This document shows, one piece after another, positions 33,958-44,720 of a DNA stretch of 64,000 nt. Source of the stretch: Calliopum simillimum (taxonomy: Eukaryota > Arthropoda > Insecta > Diptera > Lauxaniidae); NCBI GenBank assembly GCA_951812925.1, contig OX638372.1, positions 85,891,058 to 85,955,057 on the forward strand, read 5' to 3'. The translations under genes and the position numbers were made by a program. The notes below the pieces were generated by a model that was not told the origin of the DNA, ran no database searches, and was given only the letters and a program-made list of their open reading frames with translations. Each line of letters begins with the position of its first letter. Position 1 is the first letter of the stretch.

Positions 33958-34909
33958 GTCACATACAGATTTGAGTAAATACTTCTCATACGATTCTTTT
34001 TCAGTCGAAGTTTTATATTTTGCCCATGTTTGTTTGAAATCAAAGTGATCAGACTCCATAGCCTGTTCACTGTAGGCACCTAATCCAACATTATGCAAAG
34101 TACAAAAATCTAATACATGGTAAAAAACAGCATGGACCTTTGGCGTAACTTTAATATTTAGACTTAAATAGCTACTTTTAAATTCATTAATAGTATTTGT
34201 GTATCCTTCTTCTAGTTTATTACCAAAACAACTTTTAACTACTTTATTGAATTTATCTAAAACGTCTACATATTTCAAAATGCCTACATCCCTAGAATTT
34301 CGAAGTTTATCAATTTTATCTAATATTATTTTGCATGAATTTCCATTGAAACCAGCATTGGTATGAATTACTTCGCGATGTATACATAAATATTTAATAT
34401 AAGTTTTCGTTTCAACGTCAAAATCCTTTTCCATTTTATCGATAATCGTATTAACTACGCCCATCATTAGATGCAATTCTGGTGGGGTGACAATTTCTAA
34501 TATTTCAGTCGCATCATTTTCTTGAAATATAGGGTTGTTATTGCAATTATCAAAATTCTTCGCATCCTTCAAAATAGATCCAGCTTTCGACCAAGCTTCA
34601 AAACTCGCTTTTATACTTCCAATCGTTCTGTAAACCCCCTGTTGTTCTAGACAATTCTGATGAGCATTGCACCATGTGCAATGTCGCACAAAGAGCACTA
34701 GGATATTTATCATTCATAAATTCATCAGATTTAAACAATTTTTTAAGTTTGTTTTTTAATTCACCATCAATTTTTAACATTACTTTTGTTTTACAACTAC
34801 AAAGTAAACAAATTTTTGAACGATTCTCTTCATGAGAGGAACGGTGGTCTTTTTCATTGTGCACTTCCATTTTAAAATTTATGGAAATAACTTTTATGAA
34901 AAGTTGCAC
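33958..34909 (-). pseudogene. Unclassified TE protein (PPELHLMMGVVN / TPKVHAVFYHV family)
   Basis: The minus-strand frame from 34713 to about 33960 reads TPPELHLMMGVVNTI, AGFNGNSCKIILDKIDKLRN, YVDVLDKFNKVVKSCFG, VTPKVHAVFYHVLDFC and GAYSEQAMESDHFDFKQTW, then stops where the hAT-like DNA begins. The upstream overlapping frame (34909-34598) gives ICLLCSCKTKVML, a probable zinc-binding start. I recognise this set of motifs from repetitive proteins in arthropods and cnidarians, but I cannot give it a superfamily. The C-terminus is replaced by hAT sequence, and a frameshift separates the two parts near 34690. Confidence 0.6.
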
Positions 34910-35042
34910 TTTAAAATATTTAAAATTATATATATTTTTACTTTAAATTTTAATTTTATTAGAAAGAAAAATTTCATTAGAAAAACAATGTTGAACTGTG
35001 CCTAGCAAAATTCGTACTAAATTGTTATGATATAATAATATA

Positions 35043-35190
35043 CAGTCGACGTCCAGTAATACGAATGCTCCGTATTACGAATGTCCAATGATACGAATGC
35101 AATATTTCTTCCACACGTAATTCTATAATACGAACAGCGGTAAATTTTACGGTTCGATAATACGAATGAGAATTTTTTCTTAGTAGGCTT
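35043..35190 (+). repeat. Tigger/pogo-like terminal segment
   Basis: TA then CAGTCGACGTCCAGTAATAC, followed by repeated AATACGAATG-type units (35060-35175). pogo/Tigger elements commonly begin CAGT with such 'taatacgaa' runs. No partner end was found. Confidence 0.4.
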
Positions 35191-35287
35191 TGCTCTTTTG
35201 CTGAGCATTAAATGCTTAGAATGCATGAAAGAATACGTGGGAAATTTTTCAGAATTTTTAGAACATTTTGAAATGCTTTTTTTCGTA

Positions 35288-35307
35288 AAATCTGATATAT
35301 ATATATG

Positions 35308-35341
<34 letters not shown>
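35288..35341. repeat. (AT)n microsatellite
   Basis: A nearly uninterrupted run of AT dinucleotides, immediately left of the 197-bp repeat copy 2. Confidence 0.9.
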
Positions 35342-35343
<2 letters not shown>

Positions 35344-35348
35344 TTAAA

Positions 35349-35545
35349 TGCACATATAAATAGTATTTAGTGCATACATTTGAACATTTTTATTTTAAAT
35401 AGAAAAACTGTTCGTTTTCAAAATCGGCACTAGTTACGATTTTGATTCGGGCGAGGATTGACTTCAATTGATGTCCTGAACAGCACCCTACCCATAACTT
35501 TGTCGTCCTCGAACTTTGTAATAAAACTTTTTCAAGCGGGCCGTG
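35349..35545 (+). repeat. 197-bp direct repeat, copy 2 (partner 31870-32066)
   Basis: Same length and same end (AAGCGGGCCGTG) as copy 1. Here it adjoins the truncated 3' side of the minus-strand Tc1 5' part. Confidence 0.85.
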
Positions 35546-36673
35546 TAATGTCTGGTGATTGTGGAGGAGTTTCCAGTACTTTTGGACAATTTTACAATAA
35601 CCATAAACGCATACTTAGCGCCTTGTGTTTGAGGTCGTTATCATGATAGAAGTGAAAAATATTTTTTGTCCCCAATTCCTCAGCACTATTGACCAAGTTT
35701 TCCTTTAAAATGGCTAGGTATTGCTTTTGGTCCATATTGACATCAATAAAACACAAATTTCTGGGTCCAGATGCAGACATACAGACCATTTTGGATCCGC
35801 CTCCGTGTTTAACAGTTGGCCGCTTCCTCCATACATATGATTGCCCATCTGATCTAGAAATGTTGAATTTACTCTTATCGGAGAATAAAACATGACTCCA
35901 GTACTCAAAATCCATATTTTCATAGTTTTTTTGCGAAATTGATTCTTTTTCTTTTATTGGTTTCACTTACGAAGGATTTTTTCTTGCAACCCTTCCATGA
36001 AAATTGTTTTTTCGCAGCACTAATCTTACAGTTTCTGGGCAGCAGGTGATGTTAAGATGTTTTGCCACCCCCGTTGTTAGCTTTGGTGCACTGATAGGTT
36101 TTTTTTTATTTGACTAACTATCCAGCGTTCATCAAGTCTCGAGAACAATTAAGGCCTTCTAGATTTTAAATTTTAAAACGCTTTATAACGTCTTGAACTG
36201 TAGAACGGGGCCTGCCAACTATTTCACTGATCTGCCGAACCGTTTTTACTCCTTCGTAGTGTCTGATAATAATTTCTCGAACTTTGATTGAGCTTTATCC
36301 ACATTGTCTACCCATTTTCACTTTTATTTTGGAAAATTGTTTGCTCAGAAGCTTCAAAATACACATAATACACACATTCGTTTATTACGTCTTCTAGTAA
36401 TAAATCAAAAACTGTGATTCCCCTATTTCAAAATGCTTAGTAGGTAACAGCGTTGCCACATGTCCGAGTTCTTTTTTGACATTAATTTTGTTCAGGAATT
36501 ATAGTTTTATTTTTTTTTTGTAAAATGAAAGTTAATTTAATTTAGTTATTATCACTTTTAATAGTTAATATAACTATCTAATAAATAAAAACATATAAAA
36601 TATGTTTCGGTAAAATTTTTTTTCCTACTTAAGTTTGGTTACGTGTCTGTCCGACTTCTGTTTTGATCCACTG
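35546..36673 (-). pseudogene. Tc1-like transposase 5' part with terminal repeat
   Basis: From the end CAGTGGATCAAAACAGAAGT (36673 leftward) the minus strand reads an HTH domain (SSIKVREIIIRHYEGVKTVR, then QISEIVGRPRSTVQDVIKRF), then YWSHVLFSDKSKFNI with the first catalytic Asp, VKHGGGSKMVCMSASG, and FHFYHDNDLKHKA (second Asp), stopping after TPPQSPD at 35546. The next expected motif, NVIEHLW, occurs instead at 32067 on the other strand. Two or three in-frame stops occur in the HTH and linker. The gene is a fossil broken at one precise point. Confidence 0.85.
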
Positions 36674-37587
36674 TACTTATGAAGAGGCGTGGCACCGCCA
36701 TAAACTTTGACAATATGGACATTCAAATATATTTTAATCTTTTATATCTCATAGTATATCAAAAACAAGCTTCGCTAGCCTCAGTAATTTTATATAGGAG
36801 TAGAGGAAAGTGGAAATTGTTTTAATAAAACCTTTATCAATAAACGTGTTTACGCACAAACGTAAACTTTAAGAAATTGCCATGCCCGTGTGCACATCAA
36901 AGGAAATCTTAACAAAGTCGAGTCTCAAAAGGCGGCAACCCTACCCATTCGCTCAATTGAATGATCACTCGCTACTCATATCTAGCGATGTTCTATTTTC
37001 CTATATATGCTGATTTACCCGTCTTCAGTATAGCCGTCTCCCTTTCTCTTTTGTCCAATAAATAGCTGACAGGTCTGAATGACGTTCAATGTCAATGTCA
37101 AGGTTTTTGGCATAGGTCACTCGTTAAACTACCACAATAGAAAACAGATGCTCATAAGTTTCGTGCTTGATATTTTATTGTTTTTTTTGGCAAAGTGTAC
37201 GTTTATAACGTAAAAATAAAATTTATTAAAAAACCACAAAGACAAAGTCTTTCTTTTCTTTTTAAATTGAGCTAAGTGGTGGTGTATAAATTCGACAGTT
37301 TTCTCACGTGAAGTGAATCCAGTGGCAGAACAGGTTTCACCAAAATTTGTAGTGCAGCAGATTCATCACACGGCAGCGGTCACCGTTCCCAGCGGCAGCA
37401 GATTCTCAACACACAACGTAGCCAACCTTTAGGCAGATGAATGCATCGTGTTCCTCGTCAGGAAAAGAGCAGCAGCATCGGCCAGGTATTTGATATCGCA
37501 TTCGTACAAATATATATATATATAGAAAAGAAAGAGCCCAGCTCCCCCGGCTGATCAAAACGATTTGCTTTATTTTAATTTTTTTAT
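36674..37587. other. Noncoding; one exon-like island
   Basis: Near 37320-37495 the base composition is richer in G/C and contains CAGCGGCAGCAG-type sequence. An ATG at 37439 gives MNASCSSSGKEQQHRP followed by CAG|GTATTTG, a possible splice donor. There is no partner exon, so I do not call a gene. GGCGTGGCACCGCC near 36685 is another short piece of the dispersed repeat. Confidence 0.25.
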
Positions 37588-39200
37588 TTAAATGATGTCT
37601 TCGTCGTCATCATCGTCAGAAGAAACATCATTCAAATTACAAAAAAAAGGGTTATACAGCTTCCCAGCATACTTGAAAAATTTAACAAGTGGTTCAACAT
37701 CATTAGCCTTACATTTTTTTAGGAACATATATTTCGCAATACTCGTATAGCCGGTAAAAAATTTTTTTTTTTCGGCAGTACACCGGCAAAGACGCCTTCA
37801 TATGCCGCCACATTCCCTCGAAGCTGTTGGTGTGGGCCCTCGTTTCTGGATCTTTAAAATTTATTGAATCATTGACAGTAAGGTGGTTCAACCCCTCGTC
37901 TGCCAAACAGTTATATGCCTTAAAAAAAAAAAAAAACAAAATGTAAGTATATAATTTTGCTAAAAGTATATAATATTTTTACAACCTTGCAACGATCCGA
38001 TATTATTGTAGTGCCGGGTGAAATCCATTCTTTTATGATGGAAAGAAGGGTCTCCTTGTCCCTGGTTTCGACCGGCACCATGAAACATCGTCCAGTTCCC
38101 TTTTCCACTCCACCGAAGACCCGCTGTCCGTCTACAGGATGTCACCGGTGGTACTTCCTCTTGCCAAATTTCGATTCATCCACTTCAACAAACTTGCCAA
38201 CTCCACCTATGTTGAATTAAAAAAAGTCTAAAAGTATAAAGCCCTGAACACATTCGGTGCGAGCTGCGAGTGCGAGAGAAACCCGACCGAGATAGCACGA
38301 TTTTCTCTATATGTTAGAGTAAGATATAAAATTGAGCTTTTATTAAACGTCATTTATAAAAGCTCTCGCAGTGCGATTGAATTGATTCTATTTTTCTGAC
38401 GATTTTTAAAAAAGAAGAACAAGACCAAACACAAAAATTTAAATTTATTATTTTCGACTGAATTTTTTAATTTCAATTTGAAGTTTAAATAATTTTGAAA
38501 ACAAATACGTTTTTATTTTTCGTTTTTTGTTTTCATTTGTTTTCAATTTTCATAAAAAAAAACTTACTCGCAACGAGTTGATTGTGTTTTTACGCACGAG
38601 AAAAAGCTCAAAAAATCGTTTGAGCAAAAGCTATTTTCTCTCGCACTCGCAGCTCGCACCGAATGTGTTCAGGGCTTTAATTCTCAATTAAAGTAAAATA
38701 AAATTTTTACCAATTTTTTGGAGCTCAGTATTTATAACTTCTGTAACGACCTCCAGGTGGAAAGAAGCCCAATCCACAGCCGTAGAGTTAGATATTTTGA
38801 ACTGAGAAAATGAAAAATTTTTATTAGAAAACTCTAAATATAAAAATTTATAATGATTACTTGTTCGCAGATGAGTTGTAGAGTACAATTCTCTAACCGT
38901 AAATATGAAAACGTCACTATTTGGCACAAGGACAAATACGACTTTTCAAAAATCGTATTTGTTCTCAATGAAAGCCGTGCATTGCAATAAGTGGGTTTTC
39001 GCCTGCATTTTTATATTTACTACGGCACTTCCGAACGAAATTGTCAACAGCATTGGTTTCATGGAGCTGCAATGTGCAATTTGACCACATTGGAGAGAGT
39101 TATTAGCCGCAATTAAGCACCAATCCTGCAGTTGATTAATAGCTTCAATGGAAACTGATCTATACATTTTATTTTCAAACAAATTGAAAATACCTAACAT
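37588..39200 (-). pseudogene. ISXO2-like (IS1595/Merlin-type) transposase with three spliceosomal introns
   Basis: Minus strand. Exon A (about 39200-38861) has IEAINQLQDWCLIA, CRRKPTYCNARLSLRTNTIF and LSLCQIVTFSYLRLEN. Intron 38802-38860. Exon B (38801-38711) has FKISNSTAVDWASF and ELQKIG. Intron 38207-38710. Exon C (38206-37986) has GVGKFVEVDESKFGKRKYHR (first Asp), FGGVEKGTGRCFMVPVE and TIISDRCK (second Asp). Intron 37919-37985. Exon D (37918-37588) has AYNCLADEGLNHLTVN, INFKDPETRAHTNSFEGMW (acidic residue of the triad), then after a frameshift AKYMFLKKCKANDVEPLVKF and an acidic tail ending DDDDEDII. All three junctions are GT-AG and in frame. Damage: TGA for Gly at 38142-38144, a frameshift in the A-run near 37765 and one near 39015. 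AATAAA follows the stop. Confidence 0.85.
38238..38678. mobile_element. 441-bp MITE inside the ISXO2 intron
   Basis: AAAGCCCTGAACACATTCGG (38238) pairs with CCGAATGTGTTCAGGGCTTT (ending 38678), with GTGCGAGCTGCGAGTGCGAG continuing in both arms. It lies wholly inside the intron 38207-38710, which would otherwise be about 63 bp. Confidence 0.9.
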
Positions 39201-39667
39201 ATTAATTTACTTTCACTTGCGTAGGTAGTAAACACTTAATAGTTTGATGTCATGAAAGTTATATTATCTCAATCTGTATGATTTACTTGTGAGCTCCGAG
39301 GCTAATGAGATACCATCTGAGTTAGATATCTATGGTTCTACTGACGTTTTAAATATGTGCACGGTGTTAAAATTTATCGTTCGTTCGACCTAAACATGCG
39401 TGCTAGTTGATATAGCTCAAAACCTGACTCAGACAATACATCAGGAGGCGTCTCTTCCATAGGTACATGTATGTAACCTCACAGATAACCTATCATAAAA
39501 ACTGGTTTTGTCTGAATCAATACCTGACTCATATTCAAGGACACAAGAGTTTTCATTGATAACCTTACCATATCTGCTATACCAACAGAGTTCCCAAGTG
39601 ACTCATACAGAAAGTGTCCAGGAGGAAAACATGAGTCCTTAGATTCATCGCACACAAGGCGATGGAA

Positions 39668-40190
39668 TGGATCGTTCGACCTAAACATGAGTGCTCAGTT
39701 GAATTTCTTATAAATAGTTTGGAGTTTTCTGAACACTAAAAAAAAATTTTAAAATCCGTCGGTCCGTTTTTAAAAAAATCTCATTTTGAAAATTGTACTA
39801 AAATTTCCACATAAAATGAAAAAATCGTACAAAATAAAACCAACAAATAAAAATCGAAATAGTACTTTCAAAAACCATTTCAAGATTCATGGCCAGAAAC
39901 TATCATAACTTGTTATAAACTTCAAAAATTGCTAAAAACGGTGTTTTTTGAAATTTTAGGTTAGGATACCTCAAAATCCTGACAAGTTAGCGCAATTTTG
40001 GTGCCGGATTCGGACTTATTAGTTTTTTTGTTTCATATGAAAATTTTGGTACAATTTTCAGATGGAAATTTTTTAAAAACGGCACGACGGATTTTTTCAA
40101 TTTTTTTCCGCAGTGTTCAAAAAATCCCAAAAAAAAACTATCTATAAGAATTTAAACTAAGCACTCATATTTAGGTCGAACTATCCATTC
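39668..40190. mobile_element. About 520-bp foldback with GTTCGACCTAAA ends
   Basis: GTTCGACCTAAACATGAGTG (39673) pairs with CACTCATATTTAGGTCGAAC near 40180, and TTCTTATA-ATAGTTT, GAACACT and AATCCGTCG recur inverted near 40060-40150. Noncoding. Confidence 0.65.
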
Positions 40191-40198
40191 CACCGCCG

Positions 40199-42473
40199 CA
40201 CAGTGTTTCACGTAGAACAAGCTAGCTGGACAAAATTATTTTTTGATATTTTCGGGTAGTATAAGCCTTATTACGACATATTATTGATATTTTGATATAC
40301 AGGGTGTTCCAAAATTTCCCGAACGGTCAAGTGTTTTTAATGCTGCACGTTAAATAAAAAAAAAAAACACGTGTCCAATATTTTTAAGAGTGCAGTGCAA
40401 CGATACCAATTTTGACCCTCTATACCTCTCCTTCCGCGGTTGACGGAAGAAACTTCAAAATTTTATATGGAAACTCCCAATTTTTATTGCGGATTCTGAT
40501 TTTACGTGCAAAAATACGACACTTTTGTCTGAAACATTTTTTCTTATTCGGCATGGATCACCATCATAACCAGGAATTGCTCATTGGGGGGTTTTCATGC
40601 AGATTAATTTTATTTTATTTCAATATTTTCAATTCATATACATATAAAGGAAAAAGATATATAGGAAAAAGATATATAGGAAAAAGATCTTAATAGAGAG
40701 GGTTTGAACCCGCAAAAATTGCTATCGTTGAATAGCTCTCTAAAAAAAATTAAACAAAAAACCAAAAAAGAAATAAAACAACAGAATTTTTTTATGTTGG
40801 AAAAAGTTTAAAAACCAACATTTATTGTTTCTTTTTTTGCCAAATGTTCAATTACTACTCAGTTTCATCGTTAATTTCATCCGATGAATCTGATATATAT
40901 ATAATCTTCCTCAGGTTCTGGCAAGATATTTGGTCGTGATTGTGGAACTATTGTAGGAGGGCTAATTAGTTTTAAGACCTCTGCACACAATTTATCTCTT
41001 TTTTTTTTTTTTTTGGAATTTCTCTTAAGGAGTTTGCAAAAGGATCAGAAGTTAAGAGTAGCATAGATAATAAATCCTTATTCGTGGTAGTGGTTGTGAA
41101 GAAAATATACCAAATTTAAAATCCTCACCATCCAACCAGCTTTTAAACTCTATCTTAAATCCTTAATTACCCTCCACAGTCTTCAGTTACATCAAACACT
41201 TTGAATTTTAATATTATTAAATCGTAAAGACAGTCATTTTTTTTTTTTTGACCTTGTCATGCTTAAGCCACTCTTGAAAAAACTCACTTCTTGAGATTGA
41301 GTGAAAATGTTCTGAAAAAAATGAAATGGTTGTAATACAATGGTCAGGTACAACTAACTTATATCCAAAAATTTGTCTGGATACTCAGAGATAAACGTTA
41401 TTTTTTAAGTGTTTTCGAAACTTTCCCTGAGGGAAGTTATGACAAATGTCTTATTTAAACACAAAATACTAACTTCTTCTTCTGTTAAAAAATCCATCAT
41501 GAGAATTGCCACAAAATTTCGAACTTTTTAAATACACATATAAAGCAAAAAATTCGAAAATAAATTAAAATAAAAAAATTATTAAAGGTATTCTGGAAAA
41601 AATTAAAATAAAATAGATGAACTCTAATGTGCACGTTTAAACTAATATATTCATCAAGGAAATAGATGTAGCTAACTTATATCCAAAATCTAGACTGGGT
41701 ACATGCAATTCCAGCTCCTTTAAAGTTGAAAAATAATTACACTACGAGTTATTTTTTTAAGTGTTTTCGAAAGATTTCCTGAGGAAAAGAATGACAAAAA
41801 TCTTATTCAAACACAAAACACTAACCTTCAATTATAAAATCCATCACTGGAAATGTCATAAAAATATGACCTTTTTAAGACAAAGCAAAAAATTCGAATA
41901 TAAATTAAAAAAAAATATATATATATATTTAAAGGTATTCTAAAAAAATTAAAATAAAATAGATGAACAGCAGTGCGCAGGTTGAAACTAATATATTCAT
42001 CAAGGGAATAGATGCAGCTAACATATATCCAAAATTTAGACTGGGTACAAGCGGGTACATGCAATTTCGTCTCCATTAAAGTTGGAAAACGAAAAAAAAA
42101 AGAATAAATTTTTTATCTGTTTTCGAAGCTTTCTTACACATTACCCAAAGGAGAAAAATAAAAAACTTTACTTAAAACATAAAAAACGTTCTTTTTGCTA
42201 TAAAATCCATCACTAAAATTGTCACAAAATATTGATTTTGCCACAATAAAATCAAGTTGCTTTATTGCTTAATAAAAATAATAAATATTTGAAATTTAAC
42301 TTACACTCATAAGTTGACTTCTGCACTCAGTTGTTTGTCACCATCAAATATTTACACAAAAAAAAGTAGGTATATTATGTATTTGGGGTATTGTTGACAT
42401 TACCTCATTACTAATATTTAGATATCTGTTAATGAATTTTGTCCACCTAGCTTGTTCTACGTAAGACACTGTG
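40199..42473 (-). mobile_element. Transib-like element with CACAGTG ends and CGCCG target duplication
   Basis: The ends are CACAGTGTTTCACGTAGAAC (40199) and GTTCTACGTAAGACACTGTG (ending 42473), extending through AAGCTAG-TGGACAAAATT. The 5-bp duplication CGCCG is at 40194-40198 and 42474-42478. Transib elements are known for 5-bp duplications with a CGNCG preference and for CAC-starting ends that resemble the RAG recombination signal heptamer (CACAGTG). On the minus strand 41075-40862 reads NKDLLSMLLLTSDPFANSLR, LCAEVLKLISPPTIV and SRPNILPEPEEDY, plausible as a Transib transposase C-terminus, broken by a 16-T run. The rest of the transposase is missing. Confidence 0.7.
41354..42240. repeat. 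Tandem array of about 320-346-bp units
   Basis: CTAACTTATATCCAAA recurs at 41354 and 41672 and as CTAACATATATCCAAA at 42018 (periods 318 and 346). Each unit carries GTTTTCGAA, AACACAAAA-ACTAAC, AAAATCCATCA and AAAGCAAAAAATTCGAA. The third unit is partial. It lies inside the Transib element. Confidence 0.75.
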
Positions 42474-42898
42474 CGCCGTGTGTGTGATGAATCTAAGGAC
42501 TCATGTATTCCTCCTGGACACCATCTATATGAGTCACTTTTGGGAACTCTGTTGGTATCTAAGATATGATAAGGTTATCAATGACAACTCTTGTACCCTT
42601 GAATTTGAGTCAGATATTGATTCAGACGGAGTCAATTCTTATGATTGGTTATCTGTGAGGTTAGATATTCCTTTGGATGTACCTATGGAAAAGACGCCTC
42701 CTGGTATATTGTCTGAGTCAGGTTTTGAGCTATATCTACTGAGCACGCATGTTTAGGTCAAACGATCCATTCCAACGCCGTGCACATATTTAAAACGTCA
42801 GTAGAACCTTAAATATCCATTTCAGATGGTATATCATTAGTCTCGGAGCTCACAAGTGAATCATACAGATGGGAGTAATATAACTTTCATGACATCAG

Positions 42899-43966
42899 AA
42901 AATATTTAAATATCGATTAAATTTATGACACGTTGCAAAACATATCAAAATTCAGATGCACAGAATGATATAAATTTGGGCAATTAAATGTCAAAAAGCC
43001 GTTTTAAAATAATTGGTAGATATTCATTGGTAAATGGTCAGGGTGGAATTGTGAAAAAATTGCCCCTTTAAAACATAAGAAAAAAAAATTTTATTCACAA
43101 CAAGCAGGTAGATATGTTTCAATAATGGTCTAAATATTCCGTATAAATTTTGTTTTTTTTTTACGAAAATACAAAATTCATTCTACACCAAAAAGTGCTA
43201 ACTTCGGTGAGCCCTGTTGCAGAGTTGTTCCACACTCTATTGGCAAGATGCATGCATTCTGACATCCTGTTGCGTTCTCATTCCGTGTTCATGACATCCG
43301 TTCATCATTATTTGCTATTCGATATTTATTGAATCAAGTTTATTTCGAAATGACGCCACTTAAGCTATAGAAGCTACCATGAATTCATACTCATTTACAA
43401 GTCGAACATGTATGTACATGTTCGGTATCATATATATACATAGATATAAGGTGTATAATATGGAAGCCAAAAGTTGATCATCAAAAATTTATGATTTATA
43501 CTCCTTTCCTAACTACATACATACATAAGAGTACAAACAACATTTACATTGGCTTGGGATGAATTCCATCACACTTAGAGAAATTTTAAATTTAACCTTT
43601 TTTGCTTAGAAACTATAAAATTTTTTCGTTTAAGCTTTTAAATTTTGCCACAACTATTAATTGCAGTGTAGCTACTCATAGGTAGCGTTATCTTTTTCGT
43701 TTATTTTCTGTCTGACAATTTCTCACGTTCCTCATAAAGTTCACATATACTAAGCAGTGGCGTAGGACTCCAAGTATCTGATATATGCTGCGTATATTTT
43801 TGCCTGAGGTTTTCATCTGTTATCTGTTAGATGTTCGTTCAAATTCTTTTCTATTATCTTATTTGGTATCGTTGGCTCAACCACATCCCAATTTTCTTGG
43901 GCATAATTAGTGCTCAACACAATCCGCATCCACTCAAACATAAATGCATGAAATCAAAGTGGATTA
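42899..43966. other. Noncoding DNA left of the large hAT
   Basis: No gene recognised. A lone CAGTGGCGTAGGACTCC at 43755 resembles a hAT end but has no partner. ATGTAC/CATACATA-type simple sequence occurs near 43400-43530. Confidence 0.4.
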
Positions 43967-44387
43967 CAGGGTGTCTACAAGTCCTTGAAATACTTGAAAT
44001 ACTTAAATTGTTCTTGAATTTTAAATGTAACCTTGAAATACTTAAAATGTACTTGAAAAATTTGAAAAGTCCTTGAAAATTTTTCAAGTCTCCAAAAGTC
44101 CCCATGAATGTAATTTACAACTCATAATATAAGTACGCTCAAATGGAGAAACGCCAGCAGAGGTCGCCAAATTACGGTTATTCAATATTAGCTATACCAT
44201 ACATTTAAAAAGCGCCAATGACCACAGTATGTGCGAACTAAATGAAATCAGGTAATAGGATCATTTAAGATACGTAGGTATAGGCATTGTAAAGCGCGCA
44301 TTATAGCATAGTAGAACTTGCGTTATTTATAAATACGTATGAAAAGATAGTTTTGTAGATTATAAACAAGTATATAATTAGTAAGTT

Positions 44388-44720
44388 ATGAATAATCGTG
44401 CATATCTTGTTGTTATTTTTCTTAATTTATATATTTGGCTCAAGTCTTTAATCGTGATTTTATGTGCACGCCATCGTGTAGTACTTGATAATGATCGAGC
44501 AGACGAAGTAGAGACTCGTATTTCGAGATATTATCCTGAAAAACATTTGCAAAAAACGATTATTACCAGTAGTGAAGGGGATTATGCAGAATCAGATGAT
44601 ACAGTTTTAATATCCGACAGTGATTCTGATTCGTCATGTCTATCCATTTCATCTGAATCGTCAATAGATAGTGAACCGAAAATCCAACATAAACAAATAT
44701 CATCAACAATAAGTGATTAA
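44388..44720 (+). CDS. Acidic 110-residue protein of the hAT, SUMO-interacting-motif-like
   Basis: The ATG at 44388 opens a clean 110-codon frame, lying between the 5' end of the hAT and the transposase. The start is hydrophobic (residues 5-26, LVVIFLNLYIWLKSLIVIL) and could be a signal anchor. The C-terminal half is very acidic and serine-rich: DDTVLISDSDSDSSCLSI. A VLI core followed by acidic and serine residues is the usual form of a SUMO-interacting motif. I know no homologue. Its codons look ordinary for the element. It may be an upstream exon of the transposase, a second element protein, or chance; a (TA)n run follows the stop. Confidence 0.4.
   Translation: MNNRAYLVVIFLNLYIWLKSLIVILCARHRVVLDNDRADEVETRISRYYPEKHLQKTIITSSEGDYAESDDTVLISDSDSDSSCLSISSESSIDSEPKIQHKQISSTISD

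Larger units (their letters stand above)
39244..42898. mobile_element. 3.65-kb inverted-repeat complex
   Basis: Left arm (39244-39690) and right arm (42474-42898) are inverted copies: TGATGTCATGAAAGTTATAT at 39244 pairs with ATATAACTTTCATGACATCA ending 42897; GAGGCGTCT-TCCATAGGTAC, CCTTAGATTCATC and GACCTAAACATG also pair. Inside lie a foldback (39668-40190) and a Transib element (40199-42473) which interrupts the right side. Frames in the arms, such as 42478-42756 (SDIDSDGVNSYDWLSVR), have no known domain and I do not call them genes. Confidence 0.7.

Noticed and set aside
37320..37495. First exon of a host gene (MNASCSSSGKEQQHRP)
   Set aside because: A single short exon-like stretch without a partner exon; recorded only as a possibility.
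40297..40330. ACAGGGTGTTCCAAAATTTC as a mariner or hAT end
   Set aside because: It resembles known ends, but no partner end or transposase lies nearby inside the Transib element.
42478..42756. 92-codon acidic protein as a real gene
   Set aside because: It lies in an inverted-repeat arm; the inverted copy at 39380-39690 does not keep the frame open.
43755..43790. Second hAT terminus CAGTGGCGTAGG
   Set aside because: No inverted partner or duplication was found, so the short match may be chance.
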